A stretch of 64,000 nucleotides of DNA, from the NCBI RefSeq assembly GCF_036373705.1, contig NC_089854.1, positions 21,363,339 to 21,427,338 of the forward strand. Reading direction: 5' to 3'. The DNA is from Amia ocellicauda (taxonomy: Eukaryota > Chordata > Actinopteri > Amiiformes > Amiidae). The notes beneath the pieces were generated by a model. It saw only the letters and a program-made list of their open reading frames with translations, had not been told where the DNA came from and did not search any database. Below are positions 16,174 through 26,300 of this stretch, piece by piece; positions within the stretch are counted from its first letter, which is position 1, and each line of letters opens with the position of its first letter. The position numbers and the translations under genes are program-made.

Positions 16174-17779
16174 GTCAGAACCCCAACACCCCTACTCCCC
16201 TGGTACCGCTCCTGGGTCGGTCTTGGAGCATCAGTCCAAGTGGCTAGTATAGTGCTAGTATAGTGCAACAGAAAAAATGTGTGTGTGTGTGTGTGCAGGT
16301 TCGGGACGGAGCGTCTGTACGCACAGAAGGAGGACCTGCTACATGAGGTACTGGAGCTGGAGGCTGAGAAGGGTCTGCTAGGAGCTACAGAGAGCAAGTA
16401 CCAGGACGAGGCAGCTGTGGAGCTGAGGAAGAGGGCGCTGGGAGAGCTGGAGCATCCTGAGTCTGAGGAGAAACCGGTGCCACTGACTCAGCCAGGGCCA
16501 GCAGAGGCAGGTGAGGAGATGCTGCCGAGCTGTGTCAGCACTTTCCTGTGGATGGCTGTCCAACCAGGGCACCACTATGAGTTATTAGTGGGTCTGGAGC
16601 AAACCCTCCCAGATCCGACAGTGGCCTTCTGCTGCTCTCTCCAGACAGACGTGGAGTGGGTGCCTGGGCAGTTAGTTTGGCATGTAGAAAGACTATAAGA
16701 GCAAAGACCTTGACTTTATCAGTGGCCCCAACCACAAGGCCATGGGATTTTAACCAGCTGGGACAAGAGGACAGCTGGGATAAAATGACCAGAACAGGTT
16801 GTGCATCACTAATACAGCGTCCCCATTCTTAGACTTCTTCTGTTCCTGTTGTAAATGACTTAAAAAACTTCTCCAACTCTAGTGCCAAAACAAGTATTTA
16901 AGACCCACGAAAAGCAATAAAATGAAATATCAATCGCTGCTCTAACTACAGCGAGTTGAGGAAGGACTTTAAGGGGGATTATGCAGTATTTTTTCCAAGA
17001 AACAACATTCTTGCAAGTTTCACAAGGAAACAAAATGATGTAATGCTTTGTAAACAGAACCTGTTTATTTTTCCACGTTCCCCTTTGGCCTTGGATTAAA
17101 TCAAGGCCTGGACATATCTGCCAGTCATGAATGGCAAACCCAAGGCTTCATAATAACGTCACAGTGCGTGGATGAAAAGAGCTTCTTGCTGACACCCATA
17201 CATGAGTGATGTAGCTATGGGAGTCAAAGGATTGATTTTTGAGTCTCATGGTCTCATCCAAGCTAACAGAACTTCTAGCATTACTTTAACTGAAGTATCC
17301 ACCATTTATTCCTTGACCCTTCTCCACTGTTCCCTGTCTCCTCTCCACCCCCACACTCCAGAGATGGAGGAGCAACACTAACACCGGTAATAATATTACT
17401 TTAGATGATGTATCAATTTTTTCATTGTCCCCTGTCTCCCTCTCTCCCCCCAGTTGGGCTGCCCACCCCAGAGACAGAGGAGCAAGAAGAGCTGCCAGAG
17501 CTGGCTGCGCCAATGGCCAAGAGGCCCTGCCAGTGCTGCTGCCAGACGTACTCGGAGATCCTGAGTTTCCTGGAGAAGCGGGCGGAGGCGGAGCAGCACC
17601 TGCGCGAGGAGGAGGTGGCCCTGCGGCGCGAGGAGCTGGAGATCCAGAGGAGCAAGATCGCCCTGGAGAGGGAGAGGCTGAGCGCTGAGCGTAGGGAGAG
17701 GGAGCGCCGCTTCGAGCTGGAGAGCCAGGAGAGGCAGGTCATCTTGGACCTGCTCAAGGAGAAGGTGCTCCGGGGCTGA
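15909..17779 (+). CDS. Myb/SANT-like DNA-binding coiled-coil protein, N-terminal exon(s) not located
   Basis: Three exons join in phase: 15909-16173, 16299-16510 and 17454-17779, giving at least 266 residues before the TGA. The N-terminal part (VRFSARHDIMLLREVIAQNP, then IWSRVGELVSTAL and DARRCRERTALLLDYYKKQD) has the tryptophan and helix pattern of Myb/SANT-like domains used by Harbinger-type MYB-like proteins. A Glu-rich linker follows, then a Cys cluster (RPCQCCCQ) and a highly charged coiled coil (about the last 75 residues, ELEIQRSKIALERERLSAER). It is probably a nuclear DNA-binding protein. The open frames, clean splice sites and GC-rich coding bias argue for a real gene, possibly a domesticated transposon protein. 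The first exon starts with two bases completing a codon, so an upstream exon with the ATG is needed; I could not identify it. No gene name is claimed. Confidence 0.75.
16299..16510 (+). CDS. Myb/SANT-like gene, second visible exon
   Basis: The acceptor TGTGTGTGCAG (ends 16298) lies in a TG repeat. The exon encodes FGTERLYAQKEDLLHEVLEL, an acidic helix-rich stretch, ending in GPAEA. The donor GTGAGG is at 16511. Phase 1 matches exon three. Confidence 0.75.
16640..16855 (+). repeat. dispersed duplication, copy 1
   Basis: GGAGTGGGTGCCTGGGCAG, then GACTTTATCAGTGGCCCCA and TTTTAACCAGCTGGGACAAG. It aligns colinearly with 18128-18342 at roughly three-quarters identity. It lies in the intron between the second and third visible Myb/SANT exons. 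Confidence 0.8.
17282..17487 (+). repeat. tandem duplication of a splice-acceptor/exon-start segment
   Basis: Copy 1 (about 17282-17379) runs TTACTTTAACTGAAGTATCC, CTGTTCCCTGTCTCC, then CCAGAGATGGAGGAGCAACA. Copy 2 (about 17397-17487) runs TTACTTTAGATGATGTATCA, TTGTCCCCTGTCTCC, then CCAGAGACAGAGGAGCAAGA. The second copy is the live acceptor and exon start. Confidence 0.65.
17454..17779 (+). CDS. Myb/SANT-like gene, last exon
   Basis: The acceptor CTCTCCCCCCAG ends at 17453. The exon encodes VGLPTPETEEQEE, the CQCCCQ cysteine cluster, and a long Arg/Glu coiled coil ending VLRG-stop (TGA 17777-17779). AATAAA at 18385-18390 is a plausible poly-A signal. Confidence 0.8.
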
Positions 17780-18127
17780 GGAGCAACGCCAGGGGAGGAG
17801 TAGGAGTGGGAAGCATAAAGAGGAAAAAGGAGAAGGAGTGTGAGAGAAAGAGAGAGGGAGAATACGACAGGGTGCTGGATACGTGTGTGTCGCAGCTAGA
17901 AATTATGTTTTCGCAATCCAGGTGGTGTCTCACCTTTCAGTCCCAGGTCTATTTTTGTGTGACCATGGAGAACAGTTTGTGTGGGAGTGGACATATTGGC
18001 CAGCCCAGGGTGGATCACAGGGGTGCCAGGTACGCTGTTCATCCTGCAAAAGCATCAGTGGTCATCTGCTGGGGAACCTGGTTCTGCAGGCTAAAGTGTA
18101 GGTACAGCTCTCTACAGTCCGACAGTT

Positions 18128-18342
18128 TTGGAGTGGGTGCCTGGGTGATCAGCAGGGCATGTAGCAAGAATATAAGTGCATAGTCCTCCCAGACCTTGGC
18201 TTTATCAGCGGCCCCACCCACAAGACCATGAGATTTTAACCAGCTGGGACAAGAGGACAGCCGGGATAAGATGACCAGGCTGAGAGATGTTCTGTACAGG
18301 CAATACAGCATCGCCATCCTTAAACCTGTTCTGGTCCTGTTG
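18128..18342 (+). repeat. dispersed duplication, copy 2
   Basis: GGAGTGGGTGCCTGGGTGAT, then GGCTTTATCAGCGGCCCCAC and TTTTAACCAGCTGGGACAAG. It is the partner of 16640-16855, lying just downstream of the Myb/SANT stop codon. Confidence 0.8.
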
Positions 18343-19080
18343 TCTCTGTATCTGCAGGTAAAGCAGGCACTCCCTGGAATCTGGAATAAACCGTTTGGGA
18401 TGAAGAAGTCCTGATTGCTGGATTTGATTTGTGTATGCAATCAGAAAGACATTTATGGATTTATATGCTTAAGAATGGACACCAGGCCACACTGCTGCAG
18501 AACAGGCACAGGACAATCAAGCAAAAGTTATGATTAAAACTAGGAATGCTGACGTTGTATCTGTTCGATTTATAGATCTGGACATAACTGAAGAATGTCT
18601 TTGTTGGGCAATAATAATGCTGAAATAGCTGTTTGTGTTTGTGTGTTTTCTACAGGAAAAGTCTTTGGTTTTAGGTTATTTTGAAATAAACAAATAGGGA
18701 CTGTGTTAATGCTTATGCTTAGAAACGTTATTTTATTATTGTAATATGTTCCTTCTGGTCAATTAAAACAAAAATAGTACTGTAGAACAATTAAGTAATT
18801 ACTGTCTGTATTCAGTTTCAGCCTTTGGACTCAATGAATAAAGTGCTTTGGTGTAGTTGGTGTTCTCTATGTACAAAGGTGTTTCATTAATGCTTGACTT
18901 GCTTAATTTGTACTGTCCTGTTATCAGTTTTAATAAATCCAATTAAAACCCATTTTTGTCTATAACATACAGGGTAGTCTTTCTCATCTGAATAAAATAA
19001 ACCACACAGAGCAATATTTTGTACGATCTCGAATACCTTTGTTACTACTGTAAACAATTTTATTTACAATATACGAATCC
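18343..19080 (+). other. downstream region of the Myb/SANT-like gene, likely 3' UTR/intergenic
   Basis: AT-rich, with possible poly-A signals AATAAA at 18385-18390, about 18681 and about 18837. No other feature is seen. Confidence 0.4.

Positions 19081-19140
<60 letters not shown>
19081..19140. repeat. (TAT)n microsatellite, 20 copies
   Basis: Perfect trinucleotide run of 60 bases. Confidence 0.98.
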
Positions 19141-19141
<1 letters not shown>

Positions 19142-19227
19142 TCCAAATCCTGCTACAATGTAGGCTTAAAACAGCGGAAACGGTCATTACCCTTTAACCT
19201 TCAGCTGCCAAACCAAAAGGACCTCTG

Positions 19228-19322
19228 ATTGGCCGATCTCCGCACCAGCCTGCCTACGTGTGTTTATCTTCTGCGTTTTCATTGGTCGTCCCGGCTGCCC
19301 TTCCACAGAGCTGTTATCCAAT
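19228..19322. promoter_or_regulatory. CCAAT-box cluster, probable PRPSAP1 promoter
   Basis: Three CCAAT boxes lie within 95 bases: reverse at 19228-19232 and 19281-19285, forward at 19318-19322. NF-Y promoters typically show such spacing. There is no TATA box. GC-richer DNA follows, leading into the likely first transcribed exon of PRPSAP1 about 1 kb before its ATG. CCAAT boxes work in either direction, so upstream-directed transcription is also possible. Confidence 0.5.
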
Positions 19323-19379
19323 CAGCATCCGGGGATGGCTCGGCTCCGTGACCGCATTGCTACAAAGTTTGCAGAAGCG

Positions 19380-19880
19380 TGAGAGAGAGAGACGGGGGGG
19401 GATTGTTGTATTTGCAACTATTTACAGCAACTCCTGGCTTATTTTTCTACACGTATTTAACGCATCTGTCTGTGGATGTGGATGAGAAGTGCATCGGTTG
19501 TTTAACAAGCGGATATCCATCCATTCACACGACCAATGCGGTGATATCCAGCCAGGCAGCTTCATGCATGCATTTCTTTGTAAACAACACTAAGTTCGGT
19601 CGTCATATAGCTGCACAAACACTAGCGGTTTGATCGTGGTCGAGTCTGATTAGTATTGGGGTATAATAACCAGCAGTGTGCGGACGGATCCTTTGGCGTT
19701 GTTCTTGTTTTCCATTCTTTTTGCGCGTTGACGTTGAGCCTAGTGTTTGGCGTCTCTTTTCTCTCTGCATTATTTTTGAAGCGTTAGCTCGTTTCAAAAG
19801 ACCGTCTCCGTCCATTAAAGGCAGCTACTGCACCGCGGCCACCGTCCCAATCCCGGTAGCGACGTGCAAACAAACGGAAA
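19380..19880 (+). other. candidate 5' UTR exon of PRPSAP1
   Basis: The sequence between the CCAAT cluster and a strong donor (GGAAA/GTAAGT at 19881) could be a non-coding first exon. It could splice to an acceptor at TTTCCGCTCCAG (ends 20302), one base before the PRPSAP1 ATG. PRPSAP2 is recalled to have a junction near the same place. Only splice signals support it. Confidence 0.35.
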
Positions 19881-19923
19881 GTAAGTGTCAACTGAGAAAC
19901 ATAGTTACTTTTTCTGCTTGTTC

Positions 19924-19942
19924 GGGGGGGGGGGGGGGGGGG
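19924..19942. repeat. poly-G run
   Basis: An uninterrupted G tract of about 19 bases, a G-quadruplex-prone and assembly-sensitive site. Confidence 0.85.
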
Positions 19943-20303
19943 AGCTGCTCTGCGTTAGTCTTTAACTTAGTGTTTGTCACTTATTCTTGACTGGCTGATC
20001 CGTTTCCTCCTTAAACGACAGTGGCTTAGATTGGATTGTGTAACCGGTTCTTCTTGATACTAGTGAGTTACAGTAGCAGCAGCAGCTGTAATAGTTGTTG
20101 AGTTGCTGCCAGATACCGACCAGGAGGGGATTTTATTTTTTGCAAAGGGAAGCATAGCCCCTTTGCGGTATCTATATAGGTCTATTATTGAATATTGTTA
20201 TCTTGTTATTGCACACATGTCCAGGAAGCTGTTAGGCCCTCACAACAAGTCTGTCTTCTCTCCCTCTGGAGCGCCGCGGCGTTCGTATGATTTCCGCTCC
20301 AGA

Positions 20304-20386
20304 ATGAATGTCGCAAAAAGTGGGTATCGGGTCTTTTCTGCCAACTCCACGGCAGCCTGCACGGAGCTGGCCAAGAAGATCACGGA
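20304..20386 (+). CDS. prpsap1: prpsap1 coding exon 1
   Basis: ATG at 20304; encodes residues 1-27 plus two bases of Glu28. The donor GTGAGT starts at 20387. Confidence 0.92.
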
Positions 20387-23300
20387 GTGAGTACTGTCCC
20401 TCGTTGCCTTGTTGTGATCGTGATTGTGTGCATGGCATTGCGGGCGAGTCTGACATTGCGTTTTGCAGGGGTCGCTCCACGCAGCCTTCAGATTTGAATG
20501 TCTGATGTGTGTTTGCCCTTCCGCACAAGCACTGCGATCCATAGCTGCCAGTACAACGTGCCAGGGTCTGCAGATGGTAAAAAGCAGGGGAAGAATCGGG
20601 TCCACTCTGCTTCAGTGTGTGGCCTTCACGTGTTTGCACAATCCACATGATGTGTGTATAGTCTCATGTGGCAGGGGGTTGCACGAATTGTATGCATGCA
20701 TGTATGTTATAAAGATGGACAGGGAACCAATCCCTGGCTCACCACTGTAGCTTTACCCAAACATCGCCCACCTCCGGAGAAGATGCATTGCTGATGGTGA
20801 TGGGTGTGTGCAAGGGTGCAGGTGGTCTCTCAAGCCTGAACTATTGTGCCCCTTTCAGTAAGTGAACTGAATGAACAGGCTCTTCCCCCAGTCTCCAGCG
20901 TTATCGACAGGAGGCTCTTGGCCTGGTCCCACCCCTGCCTCTGTTGTAGTCAATAAAAACATAAAACAGGCCTGAGGCGAGGGATTGGCCCACATGAGGC
21001 TTTAACTGCAATTCTTGTGTGGTTTAATTCCTTCCACCTGTAGAAGGGTTCTCAGCTGTTCTGTAATGTCTGGGTCGTATTTGTAAGGGATCCCACCACC
21101 TTAAGATTGCATGTAGACTTACTAGGGGGACCTGTGTACCATTCCTTCCCTGATATTTAGGATTAAGTATCCTAACCCTAGATTAAAATTCAGCCAGCCC
21201 ACCCACCCACTGCTCGCTCATTAAAACCACATTACTGTTCTGCAGGCTTGCATTAGGTAGAAGGACAAATCTGCTGCTGAGGTACCATAAAATATTGGCA
21301 ACGCAGATTTGTTTTTCATGTGGGTTGGTTAATGTTTTAATTTGGTATTGGCCGCGGCAGGAATACCTGTAAACTTTCAGGCTTGTTATTAAAGGCTTGG
21401 TTCAGTACTGTTCTGTAGATCCATCACAGCTAGCTTTAATAGGTTTTTTTTTTTTTTTTTTTTTAATGTTTGCATGGAGACCGATACAGAAGGTGGTGTT
21501 TCCAACACTAGAGACTGCTACCAGATTGATTAATCAATGCAGATAATGGAGATGGGCCTTTGCACCAAAGCACAGACTCTGCGGAGGGATTTTGTGATGT
21601 GAATTTGACAATCATCTAAGAGATTATTGATCTTTGCTGTTCAGGAAATAAATCTAACCCCCACCGGTGCCTCTCTTCCTTATCTGCTCCAAGGTTTAAT
21701 CAAACAGAGGTTATTTTGCTAACCGCTGTAACCCCAGAACCAGTCGGTGAAAGTAAAAATGTGTGCTTCAAGCTAAACAGGCCAATGTTTATGAATAAGC
21801 TCATTATCTGTGATCTGTGGCCGCTTCAGCAGCCCCTGAGCAGTCCTTGCTGGAGAGATGTCAACAGCCAGAGGAATTTGGAAAGTCCTTTTTGGTTTGC
21901 TCAGGCTGTTGTGTCTGGGGCCCGGTTTGTTTTTCCTCTTTGCGCAGGCAGATGCACTTAAATGACTGAAGTGTGAGTTGGGCCTTCTGTGCTTTCTTCA
22001 CATTTTCAGCAATAACTTTCACACGGACATGGGCCTGAGAACCTACAGAACTCTGCCTGTCCTGGGCTGTTCCTTCCTCTGGTGATATGTCAGTGTAATT
22101 TTATTTTACTGCTTAGCTGAAGATACATACCAGCAAGCTGAACACAAACATGGCTTTCCAACTGTGAATCACCCAAGTGATACTCGTTTTCAAAGTATCT
22201 TCAATAGTGTGTGTCCATTCTGAAGGAAAATCCAGGAATTGTGGCCAGAGCATTTCTTTGGTTAAGCTTTGTGTAGGGTGACACTGACATGTCGCTTTGT
22301 GATTGTTTGGTTTTAAGACTATTCTGGTCAGGTAGGGACCGTTGACTAACTGATCTGGTGCTTTGAAAGATTGGAAACGCAAGACTTGTCTTTCTGTGAA
22401 CTGTTTTTGTTGCAGTAAGAGTATTCTGTATCGGTAGTGTCAACATGTTTGTGCTGGATTTGTTTTTGTAATAATAAGGACTAGGTGTCAAAGGGTTTGG
22501 GCAGTTCCATCTTTCGAGGGCTGCCAGGGTTTCTTGGTCTACAAATAGTTTTTCTATCCTAGAAAGAAGGTAATGAAAGGGAAGACTCCACTCATCCAGG
22601 CTTGTGTGTTTGGCTTTCTAGTAGCTTTTTGATCCCAAAATTTATCCCAGCTGTTTCTCAAAGGAATGGCTGCAGGCCCCTTTGTGGTCTGAACAAAGGC
22701 GGCGCCTAAGGTTTTCTCTCCTGGTCTTAATTTGTGCTTATGGTCATTTCATTAAGTGGTTCCACAGCAATAACATGTTATTGTTCTCGTATAGAATAAA
22801 AGTTGCCTCTGCATGTTCTCAATATACACGAGCTGGAGAGACGCTAGCTGTACACTGTAGTGAGTATTAAATCTACACTTCCGTCTCTCCAGTGTCATTG
22901 TTCCCACGAGCTTGAATCCCTGCTCTTGGTCTTCAAGCAGCTGGGCCAAGGTCTGGGTGTGAAGCAGTGTGTTCTACCCTTTTACCCTGATCTTTAAAGA
23001 GATTAATGGTGAGAGGAGTCACGGCCACAGTGCTACTCTCCCTGGTATGTGAGGCTGTGGTCTTCCATTTGAATAGCTGAGCGGCATCTCAAGAGCAAAT
23101 GTTAAGAAAACTGGAGCCCCCAGAAATGTTTGGCTTAGCTTTGTTTGTCGTGGGCTGATTTAAGGGCACACGGTTTTCCCGCTGTGCCCGATCTTGTATG
23201 TTTTTCTTCTGACAGCTGACACTCGGGGGCAGTCTGAGCTGTGGTATATTGGAATCGCATCTGATCTCAAGTATGGGGATTGTGTTCCACACTGTGTGTG

Positions 23301-26300
23301 GCTGCCTGGCATGCTATGGTGCTGCTGGTGGTGGTATATTTGCCTGTATCCTTTGTGTGACACGTGAGATTTGTTTTGGACATTTCAGGAGTGCAAGACC
23401 TTTTGAATTCATTCAGATTTAATCGTGCATTGGGTTTGTCTTGTCTTGGGTACATTTTTTTTTCCTTTTTATTATTAAAGAGTACCTATAAATTATTCAT
23501 GATATTAAGTTACATAACCACTGAAGAAACAACTTCAATAAAAATACTTGTTCCCCATGACAGAGCTAAAACCTTACCATACCACAGTCTATCTAAAGCT
23601 GCAGTTGCTGTAGGCCAAGCAGTGAAGTTTGGACCCTTTCCTGCAGGCCTATTATAGGGTGTGGCCCTGGCCGCAGTCTCCGGCCAAACTCTCAATTTGC
23701 CATATCGTAAAAGTCTGTTGCTGTCAGAATTGCCTTTTTTCCCGGCTCCTATTGGTCTTGGTCAAGTCTCAAACCTGCATGGTTGGAGGTTAGGCTTTCC
23801 TGAAAGTGGTTTTCATACGGTTCCGCGAGTAACGTGGACCTCATGTTCAATTGGGTGGTGGAGAGTTAATCTTGAATTTTGTCATCTATATATTAAAGTA
23901 TCACGTCAGTTTATTTGACACCACTTCACAGGAAAAGTGCTTCTTTGACTTTGTTGTGCTCTTCAAGGGCCAAGATTGCACTGGCTCGGGACAACAGGCA
24001 CTTATAAACCTTGACTGTTGTTGTAGTGCACAGTTCAGGCCAGTAGGGGGTTCATGGAAAACTGATCAAACAACTATAGTCCCTGGACTCGTGCGCAGTC
24101 TTGAACTCTGAAAACGAACTGATGTGTGATGGTTTCATTTGAGTTTTGTCTTAAGGGGAAACTATTTACATTCCAGGAACCTCTATTGCATTGATAGTCT
24201 TCACACTGGTTTAATTCGTTATGCAGTTTGCTCGTTGGCTGTTTTTAAACTCATAACTTGTCTTGCAGGCGTCTTGGCGTTGAACTTGGCAAGTCAGTCG
24301 TCTACCAGGAGCCCAATCGAGGTGCGTGTTTCCCTCTTATTTGCACGAGAAGCAGCCTGAGCACAAATACCTGCACTTCTCGCCCCAGCCGTCATGGCTG
24401 GCCGCTCGTGTTCTGAGGTGTGAAAACTCATTTCACTTTTTGGTTTGAGATGCCGACTGCGTAAGTAACCTGCAGACACTCCTTAGCGGGTCTAGAAGGG
24501 ATTGCCCTGCCTTGTTGGTCATTTATTTATTTAATGTTTTCTTTAAAGGAGATTTCTGTACCTTAATGTATTCGATTGCCAATTTGTTTTTGTTCTGGTT
24601 TTAAAACAGAGACCAGAGTAGATGTCAAAGAGTCCGTCCGCGGCCAAGACATCTTCATCATCCAGACCATTCCCAGGTGAGTTCGAGGATCCGCGCATTC
24701 TGCCTGTTCGGGTCCCTTTCCGAGTCATACTGCCTCTATTTGACTGGCTTAGTGGCCCCTCATAAATTTCCTGCCAGCTATATTAATGCATTTTGGATCC
24801 CCCTGTGTTGCTAAACGCACTGCATCGACTCCAGCCAAGTTCTAATTAAAACCCGTCAGACCACGAAGAAAACGTCACCAGCAGACGCACCTTGATGTTC
24901 GGTTCAAAAGTTTTCTTGGGCTCTCTGGAAGCTTCTGCCCTCCCCTGATCTCGGCACTGCCACGCGGCATTACTGTGCGGGGTTTGTTTGGTGCATCGCT
25001 GCACGCAGAAGGATAGTAGATGGTCAGAGTTGATGCACACTTGTCGTAATGCATGTGAAATTGTGAATTGATTTGTAGCCAACAATAAAATAAATCGAAT
25101 TGCTCGAACAGGTGTGACGTGAATAGAAGTGCCTTTGCCGTTATGTAAATGCTTGCAGACTCATTTCTCTTTTCCTCTCTCCTCTTTAATCTTGCCTCTT
25201 GTGCTGAATGTAGAGATGTAAACACCGCCATCATGGAGTTGCTGGTCATGGCCTACGCCCTCAAGACCTCCTGTGCTAAGAACATCATCGGCGTCATCCC
25301 CTACTTTCCCTACAGCAAGCAGTGCAAGATGCGGAAGAGGGGCTCGATTGTCTGCAAGCTCCTGGCATCAATGCTGGCTAAAGCAGGTGAGGATTTGCAT
25401 GCTTTTATGGGTGTGGTTATCTCCTTGCTGATGGACTGGGACCTGGTGCCTGTCTAGAGGATTTTACTGGTCACCATACAGGAGGTTGAGCACAGGCACA
25501 CGGTGGTGGCACGTGCCTGTTTGTAACCAGTGTGTTTTGTCCTCTTCCCAGGTCTGACGCACATCATCACAATGGATTTACACCAGAAAGAGATCCAGGG
25601 TTTCTTTAGCTTCCCGGTGGACAACCTGCGCGCCTCCCCCTTCCTGCTGCAGTACATCCAGGAGGAGGTACCCTGAGCCCACGGGCTTAAGTGTGTCTAT
25701 TAGCATAAATCGACATCAATAATAAGTGAAAATTGTTTTTCCTGGTTTTGTGATTTTTAGACCTTTGCTGTTTGTTCCCCTTGCAGATCCCAGACTATCG
25801 CAACGCAATTATAGTGGCAAAGTCGCCGTCTGCTGCTAAAAGGTAAATATAACATCGGCCAACCCCTCCACAGAGTGAATACAGAGGCCCATGCAAGACA
25901 AGGACGCGTGGCAGGGTTTTGAACTGCAGAGGGCTGGTGACTATTGCCCAGTGTAGTCTGATCCAGAGCGATCGAGGAGAAAGACCTCCCATTTTTGTTA
26001 TGAAAAAGAGGTTGTTTCTATGTTTGGAATCTCGCAGGTGGAAGGAATGAGCAGGAAAGTTTCCCATGGATGTGTTTATTACATTTACTGTGGTGTACAG
26101 AATAAATATTTAGGTGTATCAAGTTTTGCCTATGCATTCCTGGAGCTGTTGCCTGCAGAACACTTCCTGAAATCGGCCAGTTGTGCTCAGAAGTGTGTGT
26201 GTGTGTCGCAGGGCTCAGTGTGATATGTATGTCTTTGTTGCAGGGCTCAGTCATATGCCGAGCGGCTGCGGCTGGGCTTGGCGGTGATGCACGGCGAGGC

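Noticed and set aside
20103..20303. N-terminal extension of PRPSAP1 from upstream in-frame starts (MSRKLLG...)
   Set aside because: The family begins at MN-AA/VAK-(T/S)GYRVF and the extension has no counterpart; an acceptor-like CAG directly precedes the chosen ATG.
24036..24052. CTCF-like GCCAGTAGGGGG in prpsap1 intron 1
   Set aside because: The last conserved C of the GGC core is missing; too weak.
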